Origin: Planctomycetota bacterium
GTDB lineage: Bacteria > Planctomycetota > J058 > JAJDCP01
NCBI GenBank assembly: GCA_029260765.1
Contig: JAJDCP010000168.1
Coordinates: 1 to 64,000 of the forward strand
DNA: 64,000 nucleotides
Direction of reading: 5' to 3'
The notes under the pieces were generated by a model. The model did no database searches, was not told where the DNA came from, and saw only the letters and a program-made list of their open reading frames with translations. The translations under genes were made by a program, and so were the position numbers. Shown here in pieces: positions 1 through 8,566 of the stretch. Position 1 is the stretch's first letter. Each line of letters opens with the position of its first letter.

Positions 1-314
1 GGTCTCGCTACCTCGCTTCGCCACTTTCACCGCACCCCTTGCCGAGAGGCATTCCTCAAAAGTATTGGGCGTCGAGCTCGCACACCGGTTGTTGCCCGCC
101 GGATAGACTGGCGGCCGATCCCCGGAAATCGCCAAACTCCATGCTAGGAGCCCTCAAGCGCGGGCTCGACGCTCCGCCGAGCCAACGGGCCCCAAGGGCC
201 GCGAGTCATGGCCACGGCGGGTGGGCCTGTCGGGGCATCGTCTTGTGAATGCACAGCTTGGGTGGTATTCTCACGGATCGTGGCTGTGTGCCCGCAGCCA
301 CCCTCCCAGTTCGG
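1..314. other. Left-edge intergenic region, no gene recognised
   Basis: I see no reading frame with family-like composition on either strand; the open frames here are low-complexity shadows. There is no strong Shine-Dalgarno site, no clear -35/-10 pair and no terminator hairpin. The stretch presumably holds the promoter of the kinase that follows. An upstream gene could end just outside the window. Confidence 0.5.
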
Positions 315-1319
315 ATGGGGAATGTCAGAGCTTCTGTGATCTGCAACAACTGCAATACCCGCAATCCCCTCGGCTCTCGCTTCTGCAAGGCCTGCGGCAC
401 GGCCCTCGCCGACCCCGAGGCGACCGTGCTGCGCGCCGTCGAGGCCGCCCGCCCGCGCACGGGTCGCGTGGCGACGCCGGTGCATGGACAGATTCTCGGG
501 CCCTACCGGGTCGGAGATCTGCTTGGATCGGGGAGCATGTCGTCGGTCTATCGTGCCTCCGGGCTCCACAAGCCTGACGAAGAGGTCGCGCTCAAGATCC
601 TCGCGCCCGGATTGGCACTGCAGCCCGACCTGATCGCGCGCTTCCACCGCGAGGCCGAGTCCCTCCGAGAGCTCGACGATCCGCATGTGGTCGAGATCTT
701 CGCGCTCTTCGAAGCGGGCGGCTTCCAGTGCCTGGTCATGGAGCTGCTGGACGGAGGCTCGCTGCGCCAGGTGCTCCAGGCCGCGGGCCCATTGCCGCCC
801 GTCCGGGCAGCCACCTATGTGCGGCAAGCCGCACTGGGTCTGCAAGCTGTTGCGCGCGCGGGAATTGTGCACCGCGATGTCAAGACCGACAATCTACTGA
901 TGACCGACGAAGACCGGGTGAAGCTCTCCGACTTTGGCATCGCCAAGGCAGTGAGCGCAGAGACGCAGCTGACAGGGGCCGGTGACGCTATGGGCACACC
1001 GGGGTACATCCCTCCGGAGCAGTGGAACGATTGCCGCAACGTCGACACGCGCTCGGACCTGTACAGTCTGGGTTGCGTGCTTTTCGAGTTGCTGGCGGGA
1101 AGACTGCCGTTCGAGGGCCCGACTGCGGCGATGTTCCTGCAGCAGCATCTGATCACGCCAGCCCCCGATCTGTGCACTCTCCGTCCGGAAGTCAGCGCTG
1201 CGTTGGGGCAGGTGGTCGCGCGCTTGATGCGTAAGGAGCCTGCAGACCGATTCCAGACCCCGGCCGAGCTGGTGGAGGCACTCGACCTCTGCCCTGAGCT
1301 CGCTCCGCCGCCAGCCTAG
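315..1319 (+). CDS. Zinc-ribbon Ser/Thr protein kinase
   Basis: Cytoplasmic Hanks-type kinase that should phosphorylate Ser/Thr on protein partners. An N-terminal zinc ribbon (C10-x2-C13 and C24-x2-C27) is followed by a complete kinase domain from about residue 60. It has the glycine loop GSGSMSSVY, the ATP lysine in VALKIL, catalytic HRDVKTDNLL, DFG, PPEQ in place of APE, and a DxxSLG-type helix. There is no transmembrane segment, so it is soluble. The ATG at 315 sits just before the zinc ribbon; an in-frame ATG at 249 would add 22 unconserved residues, and neither has a strong ribosome site. It ends 7 bases from the convergent FHA gene, the obvious candidate for a phospho-dependent partner. 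Confidence 0.93.
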   Translation: MGNVRASVICNNCNTRNPLGSRFCKACGTALADPEATVLRAVEAARPRTGRVATPVHGQILGPYRVGDLLGSGSMSSVYRASGLHKPDEEVALKILAPGLALQPDLIARFHREAESLRELDDPHVVEIFALFEAGGFQCLVMELLDGGSLRQVLQAAGPLPPVRAATYVRQAALGLQAVARAGIVHRDVKTDNLLMTDEDRVKLSDFGIAKAVSAETQLTGAGDAMGTPGYIPPEQWNDCRNVDTRSDLYSLGCVLFELLAGRLPFEGPTAAMFLQQHLITPAPDLCTLRPEVSAALGQVVARLMRKEPADRFQTPAELVEALDLCPELAPPPA

Positions 1320-1326
1320 GGTTCCG

Positions 1327-2556
1327 TTACAGCAGCGTCGGGGGGATGCGCATACAGGTGTCGCCCAAGGAGTCATCCTCATCCAGGTCGAGGCCCAGCG
1401 CCTTGATGTTGAAGACCTCGCGGGTCTCTTTCTCGGGCAGGTCCAGGCGTAGACTGGTCTCTCCCGCCAGCATCGAGCGGGCCTCCATGCTGACCTTGAG
1501 CAGGCGATTCAGCACGTTGTCTGAGGGCGGGTTCTTGACCAACGGAGGCTTGACCGCGGGAGGAGCCGCGGGAGGCACCTCCTGCTTCTCCTCCGGGTCG
1601 ATCAAGCGATTCCCACCCTGCGCCAGCGCCCAGGGAATCGCCACGACCAGTGCGTCGCTGGCCTGGCGCAGAGTGCGCGTGCGGGCGTCGAATTCAGCAT
1701 AGGCGATCGTGGCTGTCTGCAGATGGGCCTTGCCCCCGACCTCAAAGCTGAGCTGCGCGATCGCGTGACGGATCTCCTCGGCGATGTCGCGGGCCCCCTC
1801 CAGATCGATGTCCGGCAGCACCAACAGGTAGCTCTCGGCGCCGAGAATGCAGGAGAAATCGGTGGCCCGCAGCGTCGCGCAGATCAGGCGCGAGACCCGG
1901 TGACGGAGCCTCTGGCCCCAGCCCGTGCCGTGCGTGTCCCCAAAGAGGCCAAAACGGTCGAGGTGGACTACCGCCAGGCAGCAGGGATCGCGGCGCTGCT
2001 CCAGGTCAGGGATGCGCTGATGCAGCCGGATCTCCAGATTCTTCCAGTCGAGGCGCCCAGTCAGAGGATCGCACACCTCCGAAGCGGGAACCATCGAGTG
2101 GCGATGCGTTTCAGTCCCCTCGCAGACAACCTGCATCACGGTCAAGCCGATCTGCAGCAGATCGCCAGGCTTCAGACCGCTGGCCTTGCAACGCCGCCGG
2201 TTCACCAGCAACCCGTTGGTGCTTCCCAGGTCTTCGACCCGCAAACTCCCGTCGTCCGGCCAGACCTTCGCGTGGCGGCGGCTGGTGCCGTCACCCGCGG
2301 TACCGATCACGACATCACTGATCGGCGAACGGCCGAGCACGACTCCGGACGGAGGCACGGGCACGCGCTCGCCGAGAGGTTGCCCGCGCACGATCACCAG
2401 CGCGAATCCGCTCAAGAACGGGCGCGCCACCACCGGGGTCTCTCCACCCTCGTCTCGCTCTTGATCGCTGCCGAGAACCCGGTGCAGCTGATTCCGAGCC
2501 TGTTCATTGCGCTCCAAAGGCAAGTTCCTTGCGGGATTCGGCCATTTGGCGGCCAT
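1327..2556 (-). CDS. FHA domain protein with degenerate GGDEF domain
   Basis: A 409-residue soluble protein. Residues about 50-145 form an FHA phosphothreonine-binding domain (GR at 75-76, SRRH at 92-95, GSTNG at 111-115). Residues about 160-325 look like a diguanylate-cyclase fold: it opens with DPLTGRLDW and keeps the LLVLPDIDLEGA strand-helix, but the active-site loop reads LGAES where GGEEF is expected. I infer no cyclase activity and a possible sensing or scaffold role. The start is ATG 2556, chosen for the AAGGAGGAGG site just upstream; the frame opens 31 codons earlier without support. It lies convergent with one kinase gene and divergent from another, as expected for an FHA reader of kinase output. 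Confidence 0.88.
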   Translation of the reverse strand: MAAKWPNPARNLPLERNEQARNQLHRVLGSDQERDEGGETPVVARPFLSGFALVIVRGQPLGERVPVPPSGVVLGRSPISDVVIGTAGDGTSRRHAKVWPDDGSLRVEDLGSTNGLLVNRRRCKASGLKPGDLLQIGLTVMQVVCEGTETHRHSMVPASEVCDPLTGRLDWKNLEIRLHQRIPDLEQRRDPCCLAVVHLDRFGLFGDTHGTGWGQRLRHRVSRLICATLRATDFSCILGAESYLLVLPDIDLEGARDIAEEIRHAIAQLSFEVGGKAHLQTATIAYAEFDARTRTLRQASDALVVAIPWALAQGGNRLIDPEEKQEVPPAAPPAVKPPLVKNPPSDNVLNRLLKVSMEARSMLAGETSLRLDLPEKETREVFNIKALGLDLDEDDSLGDTCMRIPPTLL

Positions 2557-2706
2557 TCCGGCCTCCTCCTTGAGCGTCCTGCTTTCCTGAAGTATTTTTA
2601 TGCAAATCTGGTTCCATGGCAAGCCGGTGCCGAGAAAGCAGCCCAGCAATCTATCCGATGCAACCCTGACGGTTTGCCGCTACAATGGGCCAAAATCAAC
2701 AACCGG

Positions 2707-4152
2707 ATGGCCGGAAACTTGTTGTGCGATCACCTGAGCTCGATCACTGCGGCTCTCTGGCTGCGGCAGATCTCCAACGAGCAGATCCTTGAGTGTCTCA
2801 ATGTGGGACAAGTCGAGCTGCGCCTCAAACAGCTTGAGAACCTCGTCCTGGACTCCCAAGACATCCCGCCGGCGGCCCGTGATCGTATCTTGCGCCTCGA
2901 GAAGTTGATCGATCGCCTGCGGCGCGACAGTGTGTTTGTGCGCGCCCTGCTGGTCAATCGACTGGTCGCGGCGAGTCAACTCAATGAAGCCCTCGAGATC
3001 CAACAGTCGCTGGGCTACGCCAGCCGTGTCGGTCTGATCCTGGTTGAGCTCGGCTACCTGAGTCGTGACACCGATGCACGGGTGCTCAAGCTCGAGAACC
3101 AGGCCATCACCCGTGAGAACCAGCAGCTGAAGGCGCGTTGCCTGCAGCTGCTGCAGAAGCCTCAACTGCTGCCCGCAGATGTCGACGCCCTGCTGGCCCC
3201 GTTTTCGACATGGTTGGACAATCTGCCCAACGAGACTCTCGAGCGCTACCTCAAGGTCACGGAGCGTCGCCGCGAGAGCAAACGCTTCCTGCCGGTCCAA
3301 CGCGCTCCGACGAAGACCGAAGAAGCTCCGCCGATTCCGGGCTTCGAGCGCGTCGCTGCCATCGGCCAAGGAGCGATGGGCAATGTCTACAAATATCTGC
3401 AGCGCAGCCTGCAGCGCTACGTCGCGATCAAGTTCCTGAAACTGCAAGAGACCCTCAACGAGTCTATGTTCATGCGCTTCAAGCGTGAAGCTCAGTTGGC
3501 GGCATCCTTGAACCATCCGAACATCGTGCAGATCTTCGACGTCGGCTCGGCGGACGGTGTGCCGTATTTCGTGATGGAATTCGTGGCCGGCAGCACCCTG
3601 AACGCGATCGTCGACCGCCACGGTCCGCTGCCTGAAGCGCAGTGTGTGTCGATCGCCTGCCAGGCTGTGTCGGCGCTGGCGCATGCGCAGAAGCAGGGTG
3701 TCATCCATCGGGACATCAAGCCGGCCAACATGATGATGACTGGCGAAGGCCAGCTGAAGATCTGCGATTTCGGTTTGGCCAAGAGTGAGCTCGACGCCGT
3801 GCACTTGACCGGTACGGGCCTGGCACTCGGTACCCCCCATTATATGTCGCCGGAACAATGCTCCAATGGCGCACACGTCGATGCGCGCAGCGACATCTAC
3901 AGCCTGGGGGCCAGCTTGTATCGTATCGCCACAGGCCATGTTCCGTACGACGGCGAGACCTCGATGAACATCATGTTCGCGCTGACCAGCCATCCGTTTC
4001 CCGATCCCCGGGTGCGGTACCCAGCCATCCTCCTCTCGGCAGGGTTTGTTGCCCTGCTCAAACGGATGATGGAGAAGGACCCGGCCGACCGCTACCCGAG
4101 CTTTGTCGAGCTGCAGATCGCGCTGGATGCGCTCCAGCCCGGCGCGGCCTGA
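2707..4152 (+). CDS. Ser/Thr protein kinase with MshEN-like N-terminal region
   Basis: A 481-residue soluble kinase. The kinase domain runs from about residue 212 to 478 with IGQGAMGNVY, VAIKFLK, HRDIKPANMMM, DFGLAK, SPEQ and DIYSLGASLY, all consistent with activity. Residues about 75-120 contain a helical pair (LVNRLVAASQLNEALEIQQ, then VGLILVELGYLS) that resembles the N-terminal motif of GspE/MshE ATPases. In some of those proteins the motif binds cyclic di-GMP; the match here is inference. A coiled-coil stretch (about 122-150) follows. The ATG at 2707 is the first that leaves no upstream junk; the open frame extends far upstream only as a shadow of the opposite FHA gene. Confidence 0.92.
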   Translation: MAGNLLCDHLSSITAALWLRQISNEQILECLNVGQVELRLKQLENLVLDSQDIPPAARDRILRLEKLIDRLRRDSVFVRALLVNRLVAASQLNEALEIQQSLGYASRVGLILVELGYLSRDTDARVLKLENQAITRENQQLKARCLQLLQKPQLLPADVDALLAPFSTWLDNLPNETLERYLKVTERRRESKRFLPVQRAPTKTEEAPPIPGFERVAAIGQGAMGNVYKYLQRSLQRYVAIKFLKLQETLNESMFMRFKREAQLAASLNHPNIVQIFDVGSADGVPYFVMEFVAGSTLNAIVDRHGPLPEAQCVSIACQAVSALAHAQKQGVIHRDIKPANMMMTGEGQLKICDFGLAKSELDAVHLTGTGLALGTPHYMSPEQCSNGAHVDARSDIYSLGASLYRIATGHVPYDGETSMNIMFALTSHPFPDPRVRYPAILLSAGFVALLKRMMEKDPADRYPSFVELQIALDALQPGAA

Positions 4153-4167
4153 GCACGCCTCGGCCCG

Positions 4168-5268
4168 TCAGTCCAACGCGGCGCCATCGAACAGCCGCCC
4201 GCGAGCCTCTACGGCCTCGCGCCAGGGCTGGCCCGGTCCGTGGTTGCCCCACGACCGCTTGGCCGCCGGCCCCGTAGGACTCAGGCCGATGTCGAGTCCG
4301 CCCAGCTGGAAGCCGTCGGGACCCCAGCGTCCCGCGAAGGCCAACCAGCGGGCCGCGCCCGCACGGGGAGCGTCGCGTTCCCCCAGATCGATCAGCGGGC
4401 CCTGCCATGATTGCCAGCTCGGTCCCCGCCCGTTGGCCACATCGTCATGGGCGAGCAGGAAGCCCGGCAGCCCGGTAGTCGCGAGCTGGCAGGCCCGAGG
4501 ATAGGAGGCGTGTTTGCCCTGGCTGACGTAGACCACAGGATGGCTGCCGTCTACCAGCTCGAGGTCCTGACCGGGAACCAGCAAGCAGCGTGCGTGGCCG
4601 TAGTAGTAGCCGTGCTCGATCTCCGGCGGCTCGAGACGCACGCGGAAGGCCGTGTGCTCCCAGTCGCCCCGATGGTCCCCCCAGGGCACGGAGACGCCGA
4701 GCAGGCGTGCATCGGCGCGGTCGTAGGGATAGAAGATCCAGTACTCACAGACAGCCCGGTCAAGCCCGACCGGATAGACGTGGGTGTAGACCGGCGCCGT
4801 GCCGAGGGGCTGACCGGACAGTCCCGACGGGTAGCCCAGCAGCCGTGGCTGATCGAGGGCAAAAACACCGGGAGCCCCGCTCAGGGTCTCGCCATCGACC
4901 TGCCACACCCCCAGCTCGAGGCTCGTGAGAAAGGCCGCCACCGAACCGGGGAAGAACTCTTCATCGCGGCTCTGGGCGCCGCTGCCGGCCGCGGGGTCTG
5001 CGGCATTGAAGCGGTAGCACGGCGCATGGTGTCGAGCCAGCGCACCCTCCAGTCCGTCGTCCAGGCCGTCGCCGTCCAGGTCTTCTCCCGCGCGCAGAGC
5101 CTCGAGCGTGTCCGGCATCACCGGCAGGGGCCCCGCATGCGGTGCAAGCACCGGCTCTGCCCCGGCTTGCAACAGATGCACGCTGGCCGCTCCCAGCAGC
5201 GGGCTGAGCAGGCAGAGCAGCAGGCAACCGAGCTTGCGGCGGCGCGGAAGAGTCGAAAAGATGCGCAT
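4168..5268 (-). CDS. Secreted Vps62-like protein
   Basis: A 366-residue exported protein. The start at 5268 gives a basic n-region and hydrophobic stretch LGCLLLCLLSPLLGAASV, a signal peptide or anchor, and has GAGG upstream. A DLDGDGLDDGLE segment is a calcium-loop (EF-hand/thrombospondin-3-like) motif. The body resembles the Vps62/DUF946 family: CEYWIFYPYDRA, GDWEHTAFRV, HPVVYVSQGKHASYP and FAGRWG occur in the family order. Members are known as plant and fungal proteins and as scattered bacterial secreted proteins without a defined reaction. The gene is convergent with the kinase at 2707-4152, with a 15-base gap. Function unknown. Confidence 0.75.
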   Translation of the reverse strand: MRIFSTLPRRRKLGCLLLCLLSPLLGAASVHLLQAGAEPVLAPHAGPLPVMPDTLEALRAGEDLDGDGLDDGLEGALARHHAPCYRFNAADPAAGSGAQSRDEEFFPGSVAAFLTSLELGVWQVDGETLSGAPGVFALDQPRLLGYPSGLSGQPLGTAPVYTHVYPVGLDRAVCEYWIFYPYDRADARLLGVSVPWGDHRGDWEHTAFRVRLEPPEIEHGYYYGHARCLLVPGQDLELVDGSHPVVYVSQGKHASYPRACQLATTGLPGFLLAHDDVANGRGPSWQSWQGPLIDLGERDAPRAGAARWLAFAGRWGPDGFQLGGLDIGLSPTGPAAKRSWGNHGPGQPWREAVEARGRLFDGAALD

Positions 5269-5387
5269 CGAGCGCCTCGTGACAGGTTCGGCCACCATCT
5301 TGGCGGAGACCTGTGCCGGGTCAAGCCGATGCTTGCGCTCTCCCGGCATCTTCTCGATGATGGGAGTGCCCCCGTTGGAGCGCGGAC

Positions 5388-6023
5388 ATGAAAGACCGAG
5401 ACCGGAGCGGATGCGTTCTGACCGTCATCATCATCCTGGCCATCGTATTGGTGTTGGGAGGAGGGTTGGGCGGAATCTACTTCCTTCGCGAACGGGCGAG
5501 GCAGCAAGCGTTTGCCGCAAGGCGCGCGATGCTGCGGCGGGAAAGGGATGCAACGGAGCAGCAGTTCAAGATCCAAAATCAAGGGCTTCTGTTAGGTCTT
5601 GTCGAGGCAGTCAGAGACCAGCTCAAGGCACTCCCTCGCCCAATTCTGGAAGCACGCCGGACAGCGGCCGACAGCCTCGCCAGCGCGGACCTGCTCAGCG
5701 AGCCTCTGTGGAGCGTTGAGCAAACCGAGCATGACGGAACCCGTGCCTTGCTGCTGCTTGGTTCAGAGGGGCGTTCCCTGACGCTCGGGGGGCACACGAA
5801 CGCGTCGGTCTCTGACGGCTCGTTGCTATGCGCAGGTCAGCCGCTGCAGGCAGGAGACGCAACCAGCCGCGCCCTGTACGGACTGCTCGCGCGCTGGTTC
5901 GAGCACCCCCCGGGGCCGGACTTTCGAGGGGACCCGATGGCCGTATCCCAACTATTGAAGTTCTTCAAGCGGCTTGAGCAACGAGAATTCGAGGCAGGGG
6001 ATGCGGCGGGCGAGACGGATTGA
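5388..6023 (+). CDS. Membrane-anchored protein of unknown function
   Basis: I do not recognise a family. The 211-residue product has one N-terminal transmembrane helix (CVLTVIIILAIVLVLGGGLGG), a basic, probably coiled-coil segment rich in Arg, Ala and Gln, and a soluble domain of about 150 residues with no cysteine-metal or catalytic motif that I can see. By the positive-inside rule, few charges precede the helix and many Arg follow it, so topology is ambiguous. ATG 5388 is preceded by GGAGCG. It is divergent from the Vps62-like gene, sharing a roughly 120-base upstream region with it. Confidence 0.7.
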   Translation: MKDRDRSGCVLTVIIILAIVLVLGGGLGGIYFLRERARQQAFAARRAMLRRERDATEQQFKIQNQGLLLGLVEAVRDQLKALPRPILEARRTAADSLASADLLSEPLWSVEQTEHDGTRALLLLGSEGRSLTLGGHTNASVSDGSLLCAGQPLQAGDATSRALYGLLARWFEHPPGPDFRGDPMAVSQLLKFFKRLEQREFEAGDAAGETD

Positions 6024-6053
6024 AGCTGTGCGCCGCAGCATCCCTTTCCACAG

Positions 6054-6932
6054 CTAAGGATTGGGAATCCTGTACAGCGGCTGGTGGTCGCCCTCCGAGA
6101 CGGTGATCAACGCCTCGCCGCCCGCCTCGAAGGTGATCGCCTCTCCCTGAGGCTGCAGCGGCAGCAGGAACTGCCGCGACCAATCACGCTCGGTCAATGC
6201 CGCGCCGACATCCCCGTCGGGCACGTCCCACTCATAGGCGCCCAGGTAGGTGCGCAGTACCAGACGTTTGCCGTCCTGGCTGAGATCGCCCCCGGTGATG
6301 TTGGGGTCTTCGATCCCCCGTACGGGCCCGAGAAGCTCAAGGGTGACCGGAACTGTCGAGCCCGCAGCAGCATCACTGCCGAGCTCCGGCAGGTCGCACG
6401 CGTAGACCTGGTTGGGGCTATGGCGCTTGCTGACGATCAACAGGCGTGCGGGCGCGTCTCCTTGCGCCGGTTGCACCAGCAGTGCCTCAGCATCACGCGG
6501 GCCCCCGGGATAGACCAACTCGATAGCCTCAGCCTGCATCAGCAGATCGACCATCTTGATCGCCGGTCCCTCGGGAATCACCGGCTCCAACAAGCGGTAG
6601 ATGACGATGCTGTCGCGCACCGCCTTGTTGTCGCCCATGTCCGCCAGGAACAGCTCGACGCTGCCATCCGCAGCCTGGACGCTGGTGATGTCTTCCCAGT
6701 CGCGCGCCTTGACCCCTTCGAGCTCGATGCGCGCCCGCAGCCGTGCCTGGCGATCGATGGCGTACGCCACGGGACCGTCTCCCGAGTCGTTGTGGACCCA
6801 GAACAGACCGTCGTTGCGCGAGCGGGTGATCCCGGAGATCTCGGTCAGCTGGTCACTGTCGATATTCCCAAGCACCTCTTGCCCGGACACAACCGCAGCC
6901 ATGAACAGCACAGCCAACAATCGCAGAATCAT
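6054..6932 (-). CDS. Secreted beta-propeller-like protein
   Basis: A 292-residue exported protein. The signal peptide MILRLLAVLFMAAVVSGQ begins at ATG 6932, behind an AGAGG site; the longer open frame adds 76 unlikely residues. Recurrent strand-like blocks (ISGITRSRNDGLFWVHNDSGD, DWEDIT, LADMGDNKAVR, VYPGGPRDAEALLV, GGDLSQDGKRLVLRTY, GEAITFEAGGEALITVSEG) resemble blades of a secreted propeller family often labelled esterase-like activity of phytase. No catalytic residues can be assigned. It is probably a periplasmic or extracellular binding or hydrolytic protein. The nearest neighbours are membrane proteins of unknown role. Confidence 0.75.
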   Translation of the reverse strand: MILRLLAVLFMAAVVSGQEVLGNIDSDQLTEISGITRSRNDGLFWVHNDSGDGPVAYAIDRQARLRARIELEGVKARDWEDITSVQAADGSVELFLADMGDNKAVRDSIVIYRLLEPVIPEGPAIKMVDLLMQAEAIELVYPGGPRDAEALLVQPAQGDAPARLLIVSKRHSPNQVYACDLPELGSDAAAGSTVPVTLELLGPVRGIEDPNITGGDLSQDGKRLVLRTYLGAYEWDVPDGDVGAALTERDWSRQFLLPLQPQGEAITFEAGGEALITVSEGDHQPLYRIPNP

Positions 6933-7043
6933 AGTTATACCTCTGTTTGTCTGCTCCCATTCTACGCGCCGTGTCCCGGTCCGGCCAGGCAGCAGCTCGG
7001 ATTTGGGCTCGTGAAGGAGTATGCTGAGGATTCTCCTCTGGGG

Positions 7044-7796
7044 ATGACGATGTCTGCGCTGATTCCCTTCAACCTGCATCGTGTCCTGTTGCGAGCCTCC
7101 ATCCGCGCCCTGCCGTGGATGTTGCTCGGGTTGGCAGCCGCTTCCTGGATTGAGGGCCACTTCGAGCAGTTGGGATTCTGCCTGAGTCTACTGGGCCTGG
7201 GATTCTATCTCTCCGTGTGCGACGAATTGCACCGTCTCGGCTTGACGGCGCTGCGCTTTCTGCTGATCCCTGTGCTGGGCCTGGCCTGGCTGGCGCTTGA
7301 GGCCTGGCTGGAGGGGCTCGAGCTCGGTGGCGGGCTCGCGTTCCCTCGCCTGCTGTCCCTGCTGGACTCGCGTCCCTGGCTGCTGGTCGGGTCGGGGGCG
7401 CTGGCACAGCTGAGTCTGGAGCCGAGCTGGCAGGGTTCGTCCCGAGTCACCTGGCTGCTGGTCGGCAGCCTGCTGCTGCCCTGCCTGTTCCTCACTCTGC
7501 ATCTGGCAGGACTGCGGGTCAGCATTCCGACGGTCGGATGGGCAGTTCCCTGGCTGCTCGGTGGGCTGAGCGTGCCGATGCAGCTGCTCGGCCAGGTGTG
7601 GGCGACCGGATTGCTGGGGAGCCCGCGGCCTGCGATGCGCGAACCCATCCCGAGGCCGCGCAGACGCCTGCGGCTGCTGTTGATCGTGCCGACGCTGGGT
7701 CTGGGGGCCGGCGTCTACTTCGGTGAGGCGGTGCTGCTGGTGCAGACTGTTGCCGCCCTGATCGTTCTCACTGTGCTCGCAGAGAAGAGGCCGTGA
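7044..7796 (+). CDS. Polytopic membrane protein (first of a coupled pair)
   Basis: I do not recognise a family. The protein is very rich in Leu, Ala, Gly and Trp, with about six to seven hydrophobic helices and a short Arg-rich cytoplasmic loop (PRPRRRLRL) before the last two. The start is ATG 7044 or, better placed behind GGGGA, ATG 7050. The long upstream open frame is a shadow of the gene on the other strand. Its stop overlaps the GTG start of the next gene (GTGA), so the two are translationally coupled and probably form one complex. Confidence 0.75.
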   Translation: MTMSALIPFNLHRVLLRASIRALPWMLLGLAAASWIEGHFEQLGFCLSLLGLGFYLSVCDELHRLGLTALRFLLIPVLGLAWLALEAWLEGLELGGGLAFPRLLSLLDSRPWLLVGSGALAQLSLEPSWQGSSRVTWLLVGSLLLPCLFLTLHLAGLRVSIPTVGWAVPWLLGGLSVPMQLLGQVWATGLLGSPRPAMREPIPRPRRRLRLLLIVPTLGLGAGVYFGEAVLLVQTVAALIVLTVLAEKRP

Positions 7797-8566
7797 GCCG
7801 GCCGTTGCACGCCTATCTGGCGCGCGCCGCATGCTACGGGCTGCCAGCCCTGCTGGTCGGCTGCCTGTACTACGGCGCCGTGCGCGGGAGCGTTCGGTTC
7901 GAACCGCGGCTGCTGGTCGACGCGCTGCGCATGGGGCTGCTCGCAGGCACGTGTGGGCTGGCCCTGCAGCTGCGCCTGTCGCGCTGGCCGGTGCAGCTAC
8001 TGACGGTGCCCTTGATGGTGGCGGCCTGGTACCTGCCGGCTCTCTGGTGGGCGGGTTGGGACCTGGGCTGGCCGCGAGCCGTCATGGCCGGCGAGCTGCT
8101 GCTCAGCGATGGCCGCTTCTGGTTGGCGGGCTTGCCGTTGTGTCTTGCGCTCGAAGGCTTCGGCAAGAACAGCAGCTTCTACGGGCTGTTCGCGCTGGCG
8201 CTGTACTTCCCCAGCTTTCATGCCTGGCGTGCGCCTGCCATCCTGGGCCTGGAAGCCTACACGAGCACCTTCGGCCCCCTGCTGTTGATGGTGGGAGCCG
8301 GTCTTGGGGTGAGCCTGCAGCTCGGCGGGCTCCTGGCAGAGCGGCTGATTCCCTTGCGGCAGACAGCGACTGCGCGGACGCCGCACGGAGGGTTGCTGTT
8401 CCTGCTGTTCCTGCCGCAATTCGTCAATGGGTTCACATCGAGGCGTCCCGACGGCGACGGGCTGTTCGCGGGGGTGGCCGTCAGCCTGTTGCTGCTGGCG
8501 AGCTGGCAGCTGCTGTTTCCGCAGCCCTCCCGCGAGGCAGGGCAGTCATCACCGCCACCAGCGTGA
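7793..8566 (+). CDS. Polytopic membrane protein (second of a coupled pair)
   Basis: A 257-residue integral membrane protein with about seven hydrophobic helices, a hydrophilic Arg/Thr loop (PLRQTATARTPHGG) and a short cytoplasmic tail. It starts with GTG, overlapping the preceding stop by four bases, which marks translational coupling. No conserved enzymatic motif is visible, and the family is unknown to me. Its last 86 bases overlap the 3' end of the convergent exporter gene, so one of the two C-termini has been extended or the pair is constrained antisense. Confidence 0.75.
   Translation: MSRPLHAYLARAACYGLPALLVGCLYYGAVRGSVRFEPRLLVDALRMGLLAGTCGLALQLRLSRWPVQLLTVPLMVAAWYLPALWWAGWDLGWPRAVMAGELLLSDGRFWLAGLPLCLALEGFGKNSSFYGLFALALYFPSFHAWRAPAILGLEAYTSTFGPLLLMVGAGLGVSLQLGGLLAERLIPLRQTATARTPHGGLLFLLFLPQFVNGFTSRRPDGDGLFAGVAVSLLLLASWQLLFPQPSREAGQSSPPPA

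Noticed and set aside
1723..2706. Open frame extending the kinase upstream by 328 codons
   Set aside because: It lies opposite the FHA/GGDEF gene, shows no family similarity and lacks a ribosome site; the kinase begins at 2707.
6029..6056. AGCTGTG...CACAGCT as a terminator
   Set aside because: The loop is long, the stem only seven bases, and no T-run follows, so support is too weak.
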